Below, piece after piece: positions 1 to 5,616 of a stretch of DNA of 8,668 nt. A model generated the notes under the pieces. It was not told where the DNA came from and did not search any database. It saw only the letters and a list, made by a program, of their open reading frames with translations. Within the stretch, counting starts at the first letter, position 1. Every line of letters starts with the position of its first letter. The position numbers and the translations under genes are program-made. The stretch comes from Chloroflexota bacterium (GTDB lineage Bacteria; Chloroflexota; Limnocylindria; QHBO01). Where the stretch lies: assembly GCA_013820865.1 (NCBI GenBank), contig JACDHU010000056.1, positions 1 to 8,668 of the forward strand. Direction: 5' to 3'.

Positions 1-235
1 ATGCGGTCGTCACCGTCGCGGCCAGCAGGAGTGTGCGGCCCAGGACGCCGACGGTTCGGTCGCGCAGCACCAGGCTCAACGCGTCCTCGCTCGATCCGGC
101 GAGGACCAGCAGGTAGCCGATGGGGAGGAGGCCGAGCAGCGCCACGAGCACCCCCGCGCCGATCAGCCAGACTGGCGGCGCGGGGGTGCGTGCTGCGGAT
201 CGAGCGGCCGCCGGGGGCGGCGCGACGGTCTCCAT
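1..235 (-). CDS. Iron ABC transporter permease, N-terminal part (cut by window edge)
   Basis: Membrane permease of an ABC importer, most likely for ferric iron because it directly follows a ferric-iron-binding lipoprotein gene. The 78 residues in the window are a Pro/Ala-rich cytoplasmic lead, one clear hydrophobic segment at about residues 23-46 and then the Arg-containing stretch LRDRTVGVLGRTLLLAATVT. That stretch resembles the start of the permease core in FbpB/ThiP-type double-length permeases. The ATG at 235-233 has a GAGGA ribosome binding site only 3 nt upstream and lies 9 nt beyond the stop of the binding-protein gene, so the two are co-transcribed. The C-terminal transmembrane domains and the EAA loop are outside the window. 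The family call rests on the hydrophobic start and on context. A thiamine or other trivalent-cation importer cannot be excluded from this fragment alone. Confidence 0.78.
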   Translation of the reverse strand, partial: METVAPPPAAARSAARTPAPPVWLIGAGVLVALLGLLPIGYLLVLAGSSEDALSLVLRDRTVGVLGRTLLLAATVTTA

Positions 236-244
236 CGGTCCTCG

Positions 245-1303
245 CTAAAGGATGCCCACGTCCTGGAGCAACTCCAGGGTCCCGTCGAGGTCCGACAGGT
301 CGGACAGATCGATCTCCGGCGTGCCAATCTCCTCGAGCGAAGGCAGATCTCCATCGGGCTCGACGCCTTCGAGCAGCGGATACTCCTTCGTCTCGGTGGC
401 GAAGTATTCCTGCGCATCCGTCGAGAGGAGGTATTCGACGAGCTCTCGTGCGGCCTCGCTGTTCTCGGAGGTGTTGAGGATGCCGGCACCGGCAACGTTG
501 ACGAGGGCACCGGGGTCGCCATCGGTCAGGAAGTAGTTTGCGGCCGGGGCATCCGGGTCCTCGACCAGGCGCTGCATGAGGTAGTAGTGGTTGATGAACG
601 CGACGTCCACTTCGCCGGCGATAACCGCGTCGAGCGCCGGGTTGTTGCCCTCGTACACGCTCGGATCGTTGGCCTCGATGCCTTCCAGCCACTCACGCGC
701 ACGATCTTCGCCCTCGATCTCGCGTAGCGCGGTCACGAACGACTGGAATGAACCGTTCGTCGGCGCCCAGCCGATGCGGCCCGACCACTCAGGGTCGGTG
801 AATCCGAAGATCGAGTCGGGCAGCTCGGCCTCGCTCAGGGTTTCGGTGTTGTAGACGACCACGCGTGCCCGGCCGCTCACCCCGACCCACTCGCCGGTGG
901 GCGAGCGGAATCGTTCATCCACCTGGTCCAGAATCTCGTTCGGAAGGGCGGTCAGAAGTCCCTGCTCGGCGACGGCCCCGAGTGCGCCGGCGTCCTGCGC
1001 AAAGAAGACATCGGCCGGCGAATTCTCTCCCTCGGTCAGGATGAGGTTCGCCATCTCGGCCGTGTCGCCATAGCGCGCCTCGACCTCGATGCCGGTGGCC
1101 TCGCTGAACTGCTCCAGCAGCGGCCCGACCAGCTCTTCGCTGCGTCCGGAGTAGATGGTGACCGTGCCGGATTCAGTCGGAGCGGAGGCACCTGCATCGG
1201 CGCTGCCGTTCTCTGGCGCGGAACCGGTCGGAGTCGAACAGGCGGCCAGGCCGAGAGCGATCATGGCCAGGGGCGTCACGATGACGCGTGAACGGAGTCG
1301 CAA
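245..1303 (-). CDS. Ferric iron ABC transporter substrate-binding lipoprotein (FbpA/FutA-like)
   Basis: Extracytoplasmic binding protein that captures Fe(III) and delivers it to the ABC permease encoded next. The 352-residue protein has a lipoprotein signal: basic MRLRSR, a hydrophobic core, then lipobox LAAC with acceptor Cys22. A Ser/Thr/Gly/Glu-rich linker follows to about residue 46. The mature domain starts TVTIYSGRSEEL, typical of the family (FbpA proteins begin similarly). The paired tyrosines Y240-Y241 in FINHYYLMQRL match the double-Tyr iron ligands of FbpA. The C-terminus is unusually acidic, with a short IDLSDLSDLDG run. The start is TTG at 1303-1301. A GAGGA ribosome binding site 7 nt upstream supports it, and it gives a complete basic signal-peptide N-region. 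An iron box and promoter lie directly upstream. Gene length and layout are normal for the family. Confidence 0.9.
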   Translation of the reverse strand: MRLRSRVIVTPLAMIALGLAACSTPTGSAPENGSADAGASAPTESGTVTIYSGRSEELVGPLLEQFSEATGIEVEARYGDTAEMANLILTEGENSPADVFFAQDAGALGAVAEQGLLTALPNEILDQVDERFRSPTGEWVGVSGRARVVVYNTETLSEAELPDSIFGFTDPEWSGRIGWAPTNGSFQSFVTALREIEGEDRAREWLEGIEANDPSVYEGNNPALDAVIAGEVDVAFINHYYLMQRLVEDPDAPAANYFLTDGDPGALVNVAGAGILNTSENSEAARELVEYLLSTDAQEYFATETKEYPLLEGVEPDGDLPSLEEIGTPEIDLSDLSDLDGTLELLQDVGIL

Positions 1304-1311
1304 AGCGTAGG

Positions 1312-1316
1312 TCCTC
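1312..1316 (-). promoter_or_regulatory. Ribosome binding site fixing a TTG start
   Basis: Read on the minus strand, the sequence ACGAGGACCTACGC precedes TTG, so GAGGA lies 7 nt before the start codon. No ATG or GTG gives a better-placed start with the full basic N-region of the signal peptide. Confidence 0.65.
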
Positions 1317-1330
1317 GTGTTGGTTTCGAC

Positions 1331-1350
1331 GCGAGTTAGGCTATCCTAAC
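1331..1350 (-). promoter_or_regulatory. DtxR/IdeR-type iron box
   Basis: The plus-strand sequence GCGAGTTAGGCTATCCTAA (1331-1349) matches 14 of 19 positions of the known DtxR/IdeR consensus TTAGGTTAGGCTAACCTAA; only the left outer half is poor. It contains a perfect inverted repeat, GTTAGG-CTAT-CCTAAC, at 1335-1350. It sits 28-47 bp upstream of the TTG start of an iron-binding protein gene and overlaps the predicted -10 box, as expected for repression by an iron-loaded DtxR-family regulator. It does not resemble a Fur box. Confidence 0.75.
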
Positions 1351-1366
1351 CAAAATGGTTCGTCAA
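1338..1366 (-). promoter_or_regulatory. Predicted promoter of the iron-uptake operon
   Basis: On the minus strand, TTGACG (1366-1361, five of six to the -35 consensus) is followed after 17 nt by TAGCCT (1343-1338), a weak -10. The iron box covers this -10. The leader to the TTG start is about 30 nt. The -35 is convincing; the -10 is the weaker part of the call. Confidence 0.5.
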
Positions 1367-1373
1367 CACGAAC
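1358..1373 (-). terminator. Small hairpin after the redox operon, possible weak terminator
   Basis: GTTCGT (1358-1363) and ACGAAC (1368-1373) form a perfect 6-bp stem with a 4-nt loop. On the minus strand it is followed by CATTTTGG, a short T-run. It lies about 30 nt beyond the stop of the 86-residue gene and could end that transcript. It also contains the -35 box of the iron promoter, so it may instead be part of that control region. The stem is short, so termination would be inefficient. Confidence 0.25.
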
Positions 1374-1402
1374 TACCGGTGATCCAGTCGGAATTCGGAG
1401 CG

Positions 1403-1663
1403 TCATCCGTCGGGGTGCGGACCGCCCTCGCCGAGGTCCTCGGCGGTGAGGACCGCATCGGCCCAGTGGTCATGCATCCAGGCCAGGTGCTCCCAGCGTG
1501 AGTCAACAATGCGCATGGTGTCCCAGGCGGGCATGTCCTGCTGCTCGATGATCGTCATCTTCGCCGGGTCGACCTCGTAAATGTGCTCAAAGCGTTGAAT
1601 GACATCATCGGTGATGCGTCGCGCCTCGGGGGGCTTCTGCGCAGAGAGTCGAAAGCCGATCAT
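1403..1663 (-). CDS. Hypothetical 86-residue protein, last gene of the redox operon
   Basis: I do not recognise this protein. It is 86 residues long and soluble, with no signal peptide, membrane segment or cysteine. A basic N-terminus (GFRLSAQKPPEARR) leads into a likely helix (ITDDVIQRFEHIY) and a central stretch rich in Trp, His, Asp and Met, including WEHLAWMHDHWADAV at about residues 58-72. The tail is acidic and Gly-rich. The His/Asp/Trp cluster could bind a ligand or metal, but that is a guess. It is probably real: its ATG overlaps the TGA of the FAD-oxidase gene as ATGA, an AAGGTG-like ribosome binding site lies just upstream, and it continues a series of identical 4-bp overlaps. Translational coupling suggests production together with the oxidase, perhaps as a small accessory subunit or stability factor. 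Confidence 0.68.
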   Translation of the reverse strand: MIGFRLSAQKPPEARRITDDVIQRFEHIYEVDPAKMTIIEQQDMPAWDTMRIVDSRWEHLAWMHDHWADAVLTAEDLGEGGPHPDG

Positions 1664-3183
1664 CGGAACACCTTTTCATCGAGGCCATAGGCTCGGTCAA
1701 GCTCGTACTTGCCGGGATTCATGATGTTGTTCGGGTCGAGCGCGGCCTTGATCTTCAGCATGACGTCGAAGCCTCCACCCATCTCGACGGGAATGAGCTC
1801 CGCGTCGCCCTCGCGCGTCGCGCCGTGGCAGGCGGTGATCGAGCCGCCGTGGTCGAGCGCCACCTGCGCGATCTCGCGCTTGCACGCCACCCAATCCGGC
1901 CAATTGTCGTCCGACAGCTTCTGCTCCCAGATGCCGATATCGATCTCGGTCAGGTAGTCGCCCCACGGCTTGTAGGCGCCGTTGGTGTACGCGAACATGC
2001 CCCAGTCGTCGAGGATGCCAGTCTTCTCGGCGTACCTGGCGGTGATGGCGTGCCACTTCTCCATGACCGCGGGGAGCTGGCTGTAGTTGATCGAGGCATC
2101 CTCGCAGTGCCAGCTCATGGGCACCACCTCGCCGGTGTCCAACCTGCCGTGGAGCGGCGTCGCATACCGGTCATGGCGGGAGGCCCAGTCGCCGGAGCTG
2201 ATCTCATCGCCGAGGTAGGTCCCGCCCGACTCGCGGCCGATGCGCATGATGCGTCGCGCCGCCGGCTCGACTTCGTCGCGGGTGCCGTACAGGGCCGTGG
2301 CGACCACCGCGCGAACGTGGTCGGGGCGGGGGATGTAGGCCTCGTCGTCGCGGCGCAGGTAGCGGAGCTTGTACTCGTCGAACAGGACGACCCCGCCGAG
2401 CGACGCGAGCCCGGACTTCGCGAGGGCGCCGGTCGACTCCCACGCCGCGGTGTACGAGGGGTAGTGGAAGAAGGCCGCGAATTCCATCTCGGGCCGCGGC
2501 ACGAGCTCGAGCGTCGCTTCGGTCACGATCCCGAGCGTGCCCTGGTGGCCCATGAACAGGTGCTTGAGCTGGAAGCCGCTGGACGATTTGCGGATCTTGC
2601 GTCCGCCGCCGTCGCCGACCTCGATGATCTCGCCCGTGGGCAGCACGATCTGGAAGCTGATGACGAGGTCGCGGGTATGCCCGTATCGGCCTCCGATGAG
2701 CGACCAGCCGCTGGTGCCGATGCGTCCGCCGACCAGCGAGCAGGGGTAGGAGGCGGGGTCATCGGGGAACATCACGTTGTGCTTGCGCAGCTCTTCGTTG
2801 AGCTTGAGCATGTTGATGCCGGGGCCGACCGTGACCGTGCGGTCGACGAGATCCACCTCCTTGATCTGATTCATGCGCTTGATGTCGACCACGATGCCGC
2901 GCTTCAGAGGGAGCGCTCCGTCGTTGAGCCCCGTCCCGCCGGCGCGCGGCACGACCGGGATGCGCTCCCGGTTCGCGAGCTTCACGACCTCGCTGACCTG
3001 CTCGGCGGTGCGCGGCAGGACGACGAGGTCCGGCACATACTCCGCCCAGCGGTGGACGGGGAACGGCGCCGGGACGCGGGTCCGGTTGTAGCGCGCGGCC
3101 TTGCCGATCAGCACGCCCTCGTCGCCGAGGATGGCGCGCAGCTCATCGACCACGGTGTCACCGATGGCGACGAAGGTGTTCAC
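1660..3183 (-). CDS. FAD-linked oxidase (FAD_binding_4 / GlcD-like), divergent
   Basis: Predicted flavoprotein dehydrogenase subunit of 507 residues, the usual length for the GlcD/D-lactate dehydrogenase group. The FAD-binding domain is clear: PDLVVLPRTAEQVSEVVKLA (51-70), pyrophosphate loop PRAGGTGLNDGALP (79-92), VGGRIGTSG (151-159) and GHQGTLGIVTEATLELVPRP (212-231), where GSEGTLG is usual. The C-terminal cap ends in the family-typical KIKAALDPNNIMNPGKY (477-493). Two signatures of 2-hydroxy-acid dehydrogenases are missing. There is no HxGDGNxH metal motif; the nearest region reads FAYTNGAYKPWGDYL (397-411). The GEHG motif is replaced by ACHGA (451-455). The substrate is therefore unknown. 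The start is GTG at 3183-3181, with a perfect AGGAGG 7 nt upstream; it overlaps the preceding TGA as GTGA. The reading frame stays open far upstream, but that part encodes the Fe-S protein in another frame. The partner is probably that Fe-S protein. Confidence 0.88.
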   Translation of the reverse strand: MNTFVAIGDTVVDELRAILGDEGVLIGKAARYNRTRVPAPFPVHRWAEYVPDLVVLPRTAEQVSEVVKLANRERIPVVPRAGGTGLNDGALPLKRGIVVDIKRMNQIKEVDLVDRTVTVGPGINMLKLNEELRKHNVMFPDDPASYPCSLVGGRIGTSGWSLIGGRYGHTRDLVISFQIVLPTGEIIEVGDGGGRKIRKSSSGFQLKHLFMGHQGTLGIVTEATLELVPRPEMEFAAFFHYPSYTAAWESTGALAKSGLASLGGVVLFDEYKLRYLRRDDEAYIPRPDHVRAVVATALYGTRDEVEPAARRIMRIGRESGGTYLGDEISSGDWASRHDRYATPLHGRLDTGEVVPMSWHCEDASINYSQLPAVMEKWHAITARYAEKTGILDDWGMFAYTNGAYKPWGDYLTEIDIGIWEQKLSDDNWPDWVACKREIAQVALDHGGSITACHGATREGDAELIPVEMGGGFDVMLKIKAALDPNNIMNPGKYELDRAYGLDEKVFR

Positions 3184-4442
3184 GCCGGCACCTCCTGCTG
3201 CGGCCCGGCCGCGCCGTGGACGCCGCGCGGATCGAGCCCCGCCGATTCCGCGACGAGCTCCATGAGGTCCCGCACGTCGATGCCCTGCTCGTCGCCGGCT
3301 GCTGCGAGCGGTCGCTCCGACCACACGCAGGCCGAGACGAGGGTGTCGACCTCGAGCTCTTTCGCACGCGCGAGCCGGCGCCGGCTGATCTCGGCGGTGA
3401 TCTCCGGTTTCTCGATCGGCAGGCCGCCACCGCCACCCGAGCAGTACGACCACTGGGTGACGTGGTCGACATCGCGGAACTCGAGCCCCGGGATGGCGCG
3501 GAGGATCTCGCGCGGGGAAGCGTGGATGCCCTTGCGCTTGTTGAGCCGGCAGGGATCGTGGTACGTCACCACCCGCTCGATCGGCTGGGTGAGGGTGAGG
3601 GCGCCATCCCGGATGAGCTCGGCCACGAGCTCGGTGATGTGGACGATCTCGAACTCGTAGTCGGGTCCGAAGTACTCGACGTAGTCCTCGGTGAAGCTGA
3701 TGTAGTCGTGCGGATCCAGCGTGATGATCCGCTTCGCGCCGTAGGATCGCCAATCGGCGACGTTGTGGTCGGCGAGCTGGCGAGCCGCATCGGTATAGCC
3801 CATTTCGGCCGCCGGTCCGCCGCAGCACCATTGTTCGCGCATGAGCCCGAACTCGACGCCGGCCATCTGGAGCAACTGCGCCGTCGACCGCGACACGCTT
3901 GTCCGGTAGAAGGCCGCCTCGCAGTCGACGAACAGGATGGTCTCGCCGCCGATCGGCAGGCCCAACCCCTCCGACCAGCGCGCGACGTTCTCCTGCGATA
4001 CAGGCACGTCGAGCACCGGCTCGCTCTTGGCGTCGATGGTGGCCTCCACCCAGCGCTTCCAGTTCGGCTGCTCGATGCCCGATTGGATGGCCAGGGCGCG
4101 CATGGCCTTGACGACCTTCACCGTTTGGGTCCGGTTGCGGTAGAAGTCGCCGGTGAACAGCGTGTTCGGGCAGCGCAGCTCGCAGGCGCCGCACTGGGTG
4201 CAGTGGACGTAATCGTCCGCCACGTCCGCGACCGTCAGGTTGCCCTGCTCCATGGCCACGATGTTGGCGTGAAACGCGGTCGGGGTGTGGTTCTCGTTGC
4301 GCGTGACCTGCATCACCGGGCAGACCTCGCGACAGAACTTGTGCCCCGAGCTGAAGCAGCCATACGCGGAGTCGCGCCACTGCTCGACGAACTGCTCCTG
4401 CAGCCCACCATCGGCAGCGGGGTCATAGGGGGGTGCGGTCAT
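3180..4442 (-). CDS. (Fe-S)-binding protein, GlcF/HdrD-like, with altered cysteine motifs
   Basis: Predicted electron-transfer subunit of 420 residues, built like GlcF and HdrD: two N-terminal ferredoxin-type clusters, then two CCG (cysteine-rich) domains. The second cluster motif is canonical, C81-x2-C84-x2-C87-x3-C91-P. The first is not: C29-x7-C37-x3-C41-P, with Ser31 and His34 where the first two cysteines normally sit. CCG domain 1 has C174 and C206-C207-GG, but TLDPHDY (241-247) replaces the usual CxxC. CCG domain 2 has HDPC298, a single C334 in YCSGGGGG instead of CC, and C372 in ACVWSE without its partner Cys. One ordinary [4Fe-4S] cluster is therefore likely, and the rest may be altered or lost. 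The ATG at 4442-4440 overlaps the upstream TGA as ATGA. No Shine-Dalgarno site is evident, so translation probably depends on coupling. The gene overlaps the FAD oxidase, its likely partner, by 4 bp. Confidence 0.87.
   Translation of the reverse strand: MTAPPYDPAADGGLQEQFVEQWRDSAYGCFSSGHKFCREVCPVMQVTRNENHTPTAFHANIVAMEQGNLTVADVADDYVHCTQCGACELRCPNTLFTGDFYRNRTQTVKVVKAMRALAIQSGIEQPNWKRWVEATIDAKSEPVLDVPVSQENVARWSEGLGLPIGGETILFVDCEAAFYRTSVSRSTAQLLQMAGVEFGLMREQWCCGGPAAEMGYTDAARQLADHNVADWRSYGAKRIITLDPHDYISFTEDYVEYFGPDYEFEIVHITELVAELIRDGALTLTQPIERVVTYHDPCRLNKRKGIHASPREILRAIPGLEFRDVDHVTQWSYCSGGGGGLPIEKPEITAEISRRRLARAKELEVDTLVSACVWSERPLAAAGDEQGIDVRDLMELVAESAGLDPRGVHGAAGPQQEVPA
3191..3196 (-). promoter_or_regulatory. 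Ribosome binding site fixing the GTG start of the FAD oxidase
   Basis: A perfect AGGAGG on the minus strand lies 7 nt before GTG at 3183-3181. The same frame is open for hundreds of codons upstream, so this site, together with the homology onset at VAIGDTVVDELRAILG, decides the start. Confidence 0.75.
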
Positions 4443-5491
4443 GCCAGTGCCGGCATCACGCGGTCCCGGACGAGTCGCAGCTGCGCGTGCGTGTCGACCG
4501 CGTTCGCGATATCGATGCCGGTGAAGGCCTTGACCAGGTAGGGGTCCACGATTGCGCCGATGACGTGGTTGACCCCGGTCGAGATGATGTCGCGCTCGAG
4601 GCGCTCGACGACTTCCTCCGGCGTCCCGGCCACCGAGAACTTCTCTCCCAGCTCCGGCGTGGTCAGCTCCAGCGCCTTGGGAACGTCGCCGGCAGCGAAG
4701 GCGTCCAGGATAGGCTTGATGTCGGCGCCGCTGATGCCGTGCCGATTGAGCTGCTGCTCCGGCATTGCGGACAGGTAGAACGCGGCCATGATGCGAGCCG
4801 TCTCCCTGGCGGCAACGGAGTCCTCCATGATCGACATGACCAGCCAGGCACCGAGGTCGAGATCGTCCACGTTGCGTCCGGCCTTGTCGGCTCCTTTGCG
4901 GGCATGTTCGACCATGTACTCGTACGTCTCGCGCGACGTCCCAATCGCTTGGTGCACGCCATCGAACAGCTCGCCGCCGACCTCGAACGAGCGCGGACCG
5001 CCCATGGCTCCGAGCTTGATCGGCAGGTTCTCCTGGACTGGTCGTGCCAGCGTCCAGAGGCCGGTGTGGTTGAAGAACTCGCCGGAGTGCGTGACAGCGC
5101 CGGTGTCGAGCAGGGTGCGCATCACCTCGCGCGCCTCGATGACGCGAGAGAGCGGCTTCATGCCAGTCGTGTCGATCCCATGCTGCGGGAGCATCGAGAT
5201 GTTGCCGAAGCTCACCACGATCTCGGCGCGACCGTTCGTGAGCTGGTCCAGCGTGGCGGCCATCTGCGCCACGTGGGCGGGATCCCGCAGGATGACGTGC
5301 GTGACATTGGGGCCCATGCGGATCTGGGTCGTCTTGTCCGCCGCGGCCGCGAAGAGCAGCCACATGTCCTTCCACCACGTCTCGTCGACCGAGTAGGCGG
5401 CGTAGAACCCGCACTCGTCGGCGGTCTTGATGATCTCGATCGACTCTTCGAGCGGGTACGCCGGAACATGGCAGTAGCTGAACTTCACCAT
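4439..5491 (-). CDS. LLM-class flavin/F420-dependent oxidoreductase (Mer-like)
   Basis: Luciferase-like TIM-barrel oxidoreductase of 350 residues, using FMN or coenzyme F420. It most resembles methylenetetrahydromethanopterin reductase (Mer)-type proteins: the opening MVKFSYCHVPAYPLEESIEIIKTADE, then GPNVTHVILRDPAHVAQMAATLDQLTNGRAEI (60-91), in the region where Mer has its GPGVTN segment and non-prolyl cis peptide, IKLGAMGGPRSFEVGGELFDGV (158-179) and SVAGTPEEVVERLE (286-299). The substrate cannot be read from sequence, and an F420 preference is inferred only from the Mer resemblance. The ATG at 5491-5489 has a perfect AGGAGG 6 nt upstream. It is the first gene of the four-gene overlapping unit and is divergent from the acyl-CoA dehydrogenase across a 125-bp control region. 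The enzyme is cytoplasmic, with no signal or membrane segment. Confidence 0.9.
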   Translation of the reverse strand: MVKFSYCHVPAYPLEESIEIIKTADECGFYAAYSVDETWWKDMWLLFAAAADKTTQIRMGPNVTHVILRDPAHVAQMAATLDQLTNGRAEIVVSFGNISMLPQHGIDTTGMKPLSRVIEAREVMRTLLDTGAVTHSGEFFNHTGLWTLARPVQENLPIKLGAMGGPRSFEVGGELFDGVHQAIGTSRETYEYMVEHARKGADKAGRNVDDLDLGAWLVMSIMEDSVAARETARIMAAFYLSAMPEQQLNRHGISGADIKPILDAFAAGDVPKALELTTPELGEKFSVAGTPEEVVERLERDIISTGVNHVIGAIVDPYLVKAFTGIDIANAVDTHAQLRLVRDRVMPALA

Positions 5492-5497
5492 CGCGCG

Positions 5498-5503
5498 CCT
5501 CCT
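5498..5503 (-). promoter_or_regulatory. Strong ribosome binding site of the redox operon
   Basis: AGGAGG on the minus strand lies 6 nt before the LLM ATG. It is the best initiation signal at the head of the four-gene unit; the downstream Fe-S gene appears to rely on coupling. Confidence 0.7.
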
Positions 5504-5527
5504 GTGGGATCTCGGAAACCCCCTCCG

Positions 5528-5545
5528 ATGGACCGTCCATTCGGT
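5528..5545. promoter_or_regulatory. Overlapping palindromes in the divergent control region, likely operator
   Basis: Two inverted repeats overlap: ATGGAC-C-GTCCAT (5528-5540, perfect 6-bp arms) and ACCG-TCCATT-CGGT (5532-5545, perfect 4-bp arms). They lie 37-54 bp upstream of the LLM start. On the minus strand a possible -35, TTGACC (5573-5568), is followed after 17 nt by the poor -10 GAACAA (5550-5545), which touches the palindrome. Placement suits a repressor such as a TetR-family protein, but no regulator gene is in the window, so the identity is unknown. Confidence 0.45.
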
Positions 5546-5601
5546 TGTTCGCTCATCATGCCATCGCGGTCAACGGCTTCAGGCCGATGCGCGCATCCGT
5601 C

Positions 5602-5607
5602 TAGAAT
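5602..5607 (+). promoter_or_regulatory. -10 box of the acyl-CoA dehydrogenase, probably leaderless transcript
   Basis: TAGAAT matches five of six positions of TATAAT and ends 9 nt before the ATG at 5617. Transcription would begin within a few bases of the start codon. The bases before the ATG, AAGCCTCC, contain no Shine-Dalgarno site. A weak -35 (TTCAGG, 5578-5583) precedes it with 18-nt spacing. Confidence 0.55.
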
Positions 5608-5616
5608 CAAGCCTCC

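Noticed and set aside
163..522. Minus-strand open reading frame of 119 codons across the permease/binding-protein junction
   Set aside because: It is Arg/Ser-rich, out of frame with both real genes and has no recognisable features.
1331..1350. Fur box upstream of the iron-binding protein
   Set aside because: The palindrome is built of TTAGG/CCTAA, not of GATAAT/ATTATC repeats, so the DtxR/IdeR model fits much better.
1825..3660. Long plus-strand open reading frame (611 codons) opposite the FAD oxidase and Fe-S genes
   Set aside because: Its translation is low-complexity Ala/Gly/Arg/Val/Asp typical of the antisense of GC-rich genes, it spans the junction of two well-supported minus-strand genes, and it shows no recognisable domain.
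1660..4380. Upstream extension of the FAD oxidase to a 906-residue protein
   Set aside because: The extra N-terminal 400 residues are an Arg-rich out-of-frame reading of the Fe-S gene. The GTG at 3183 with a perfect AGGAGG and the homology onset set the true start.
3216..4541. Plus-strand open reading frame of 441 codons antisense to the Fe-S gene
   Set aside because: It is compositional antisense of a gene with clear Cys motifs and has no family signature.
3180..5540. Upstream extension of the Fe-S protein to 786 residues
   Set aside because: The added part is an out-of-frame reading of the LLM gene. The ATG at 4442, overlapping the LLM stop as ATGA, gives a normal family length.
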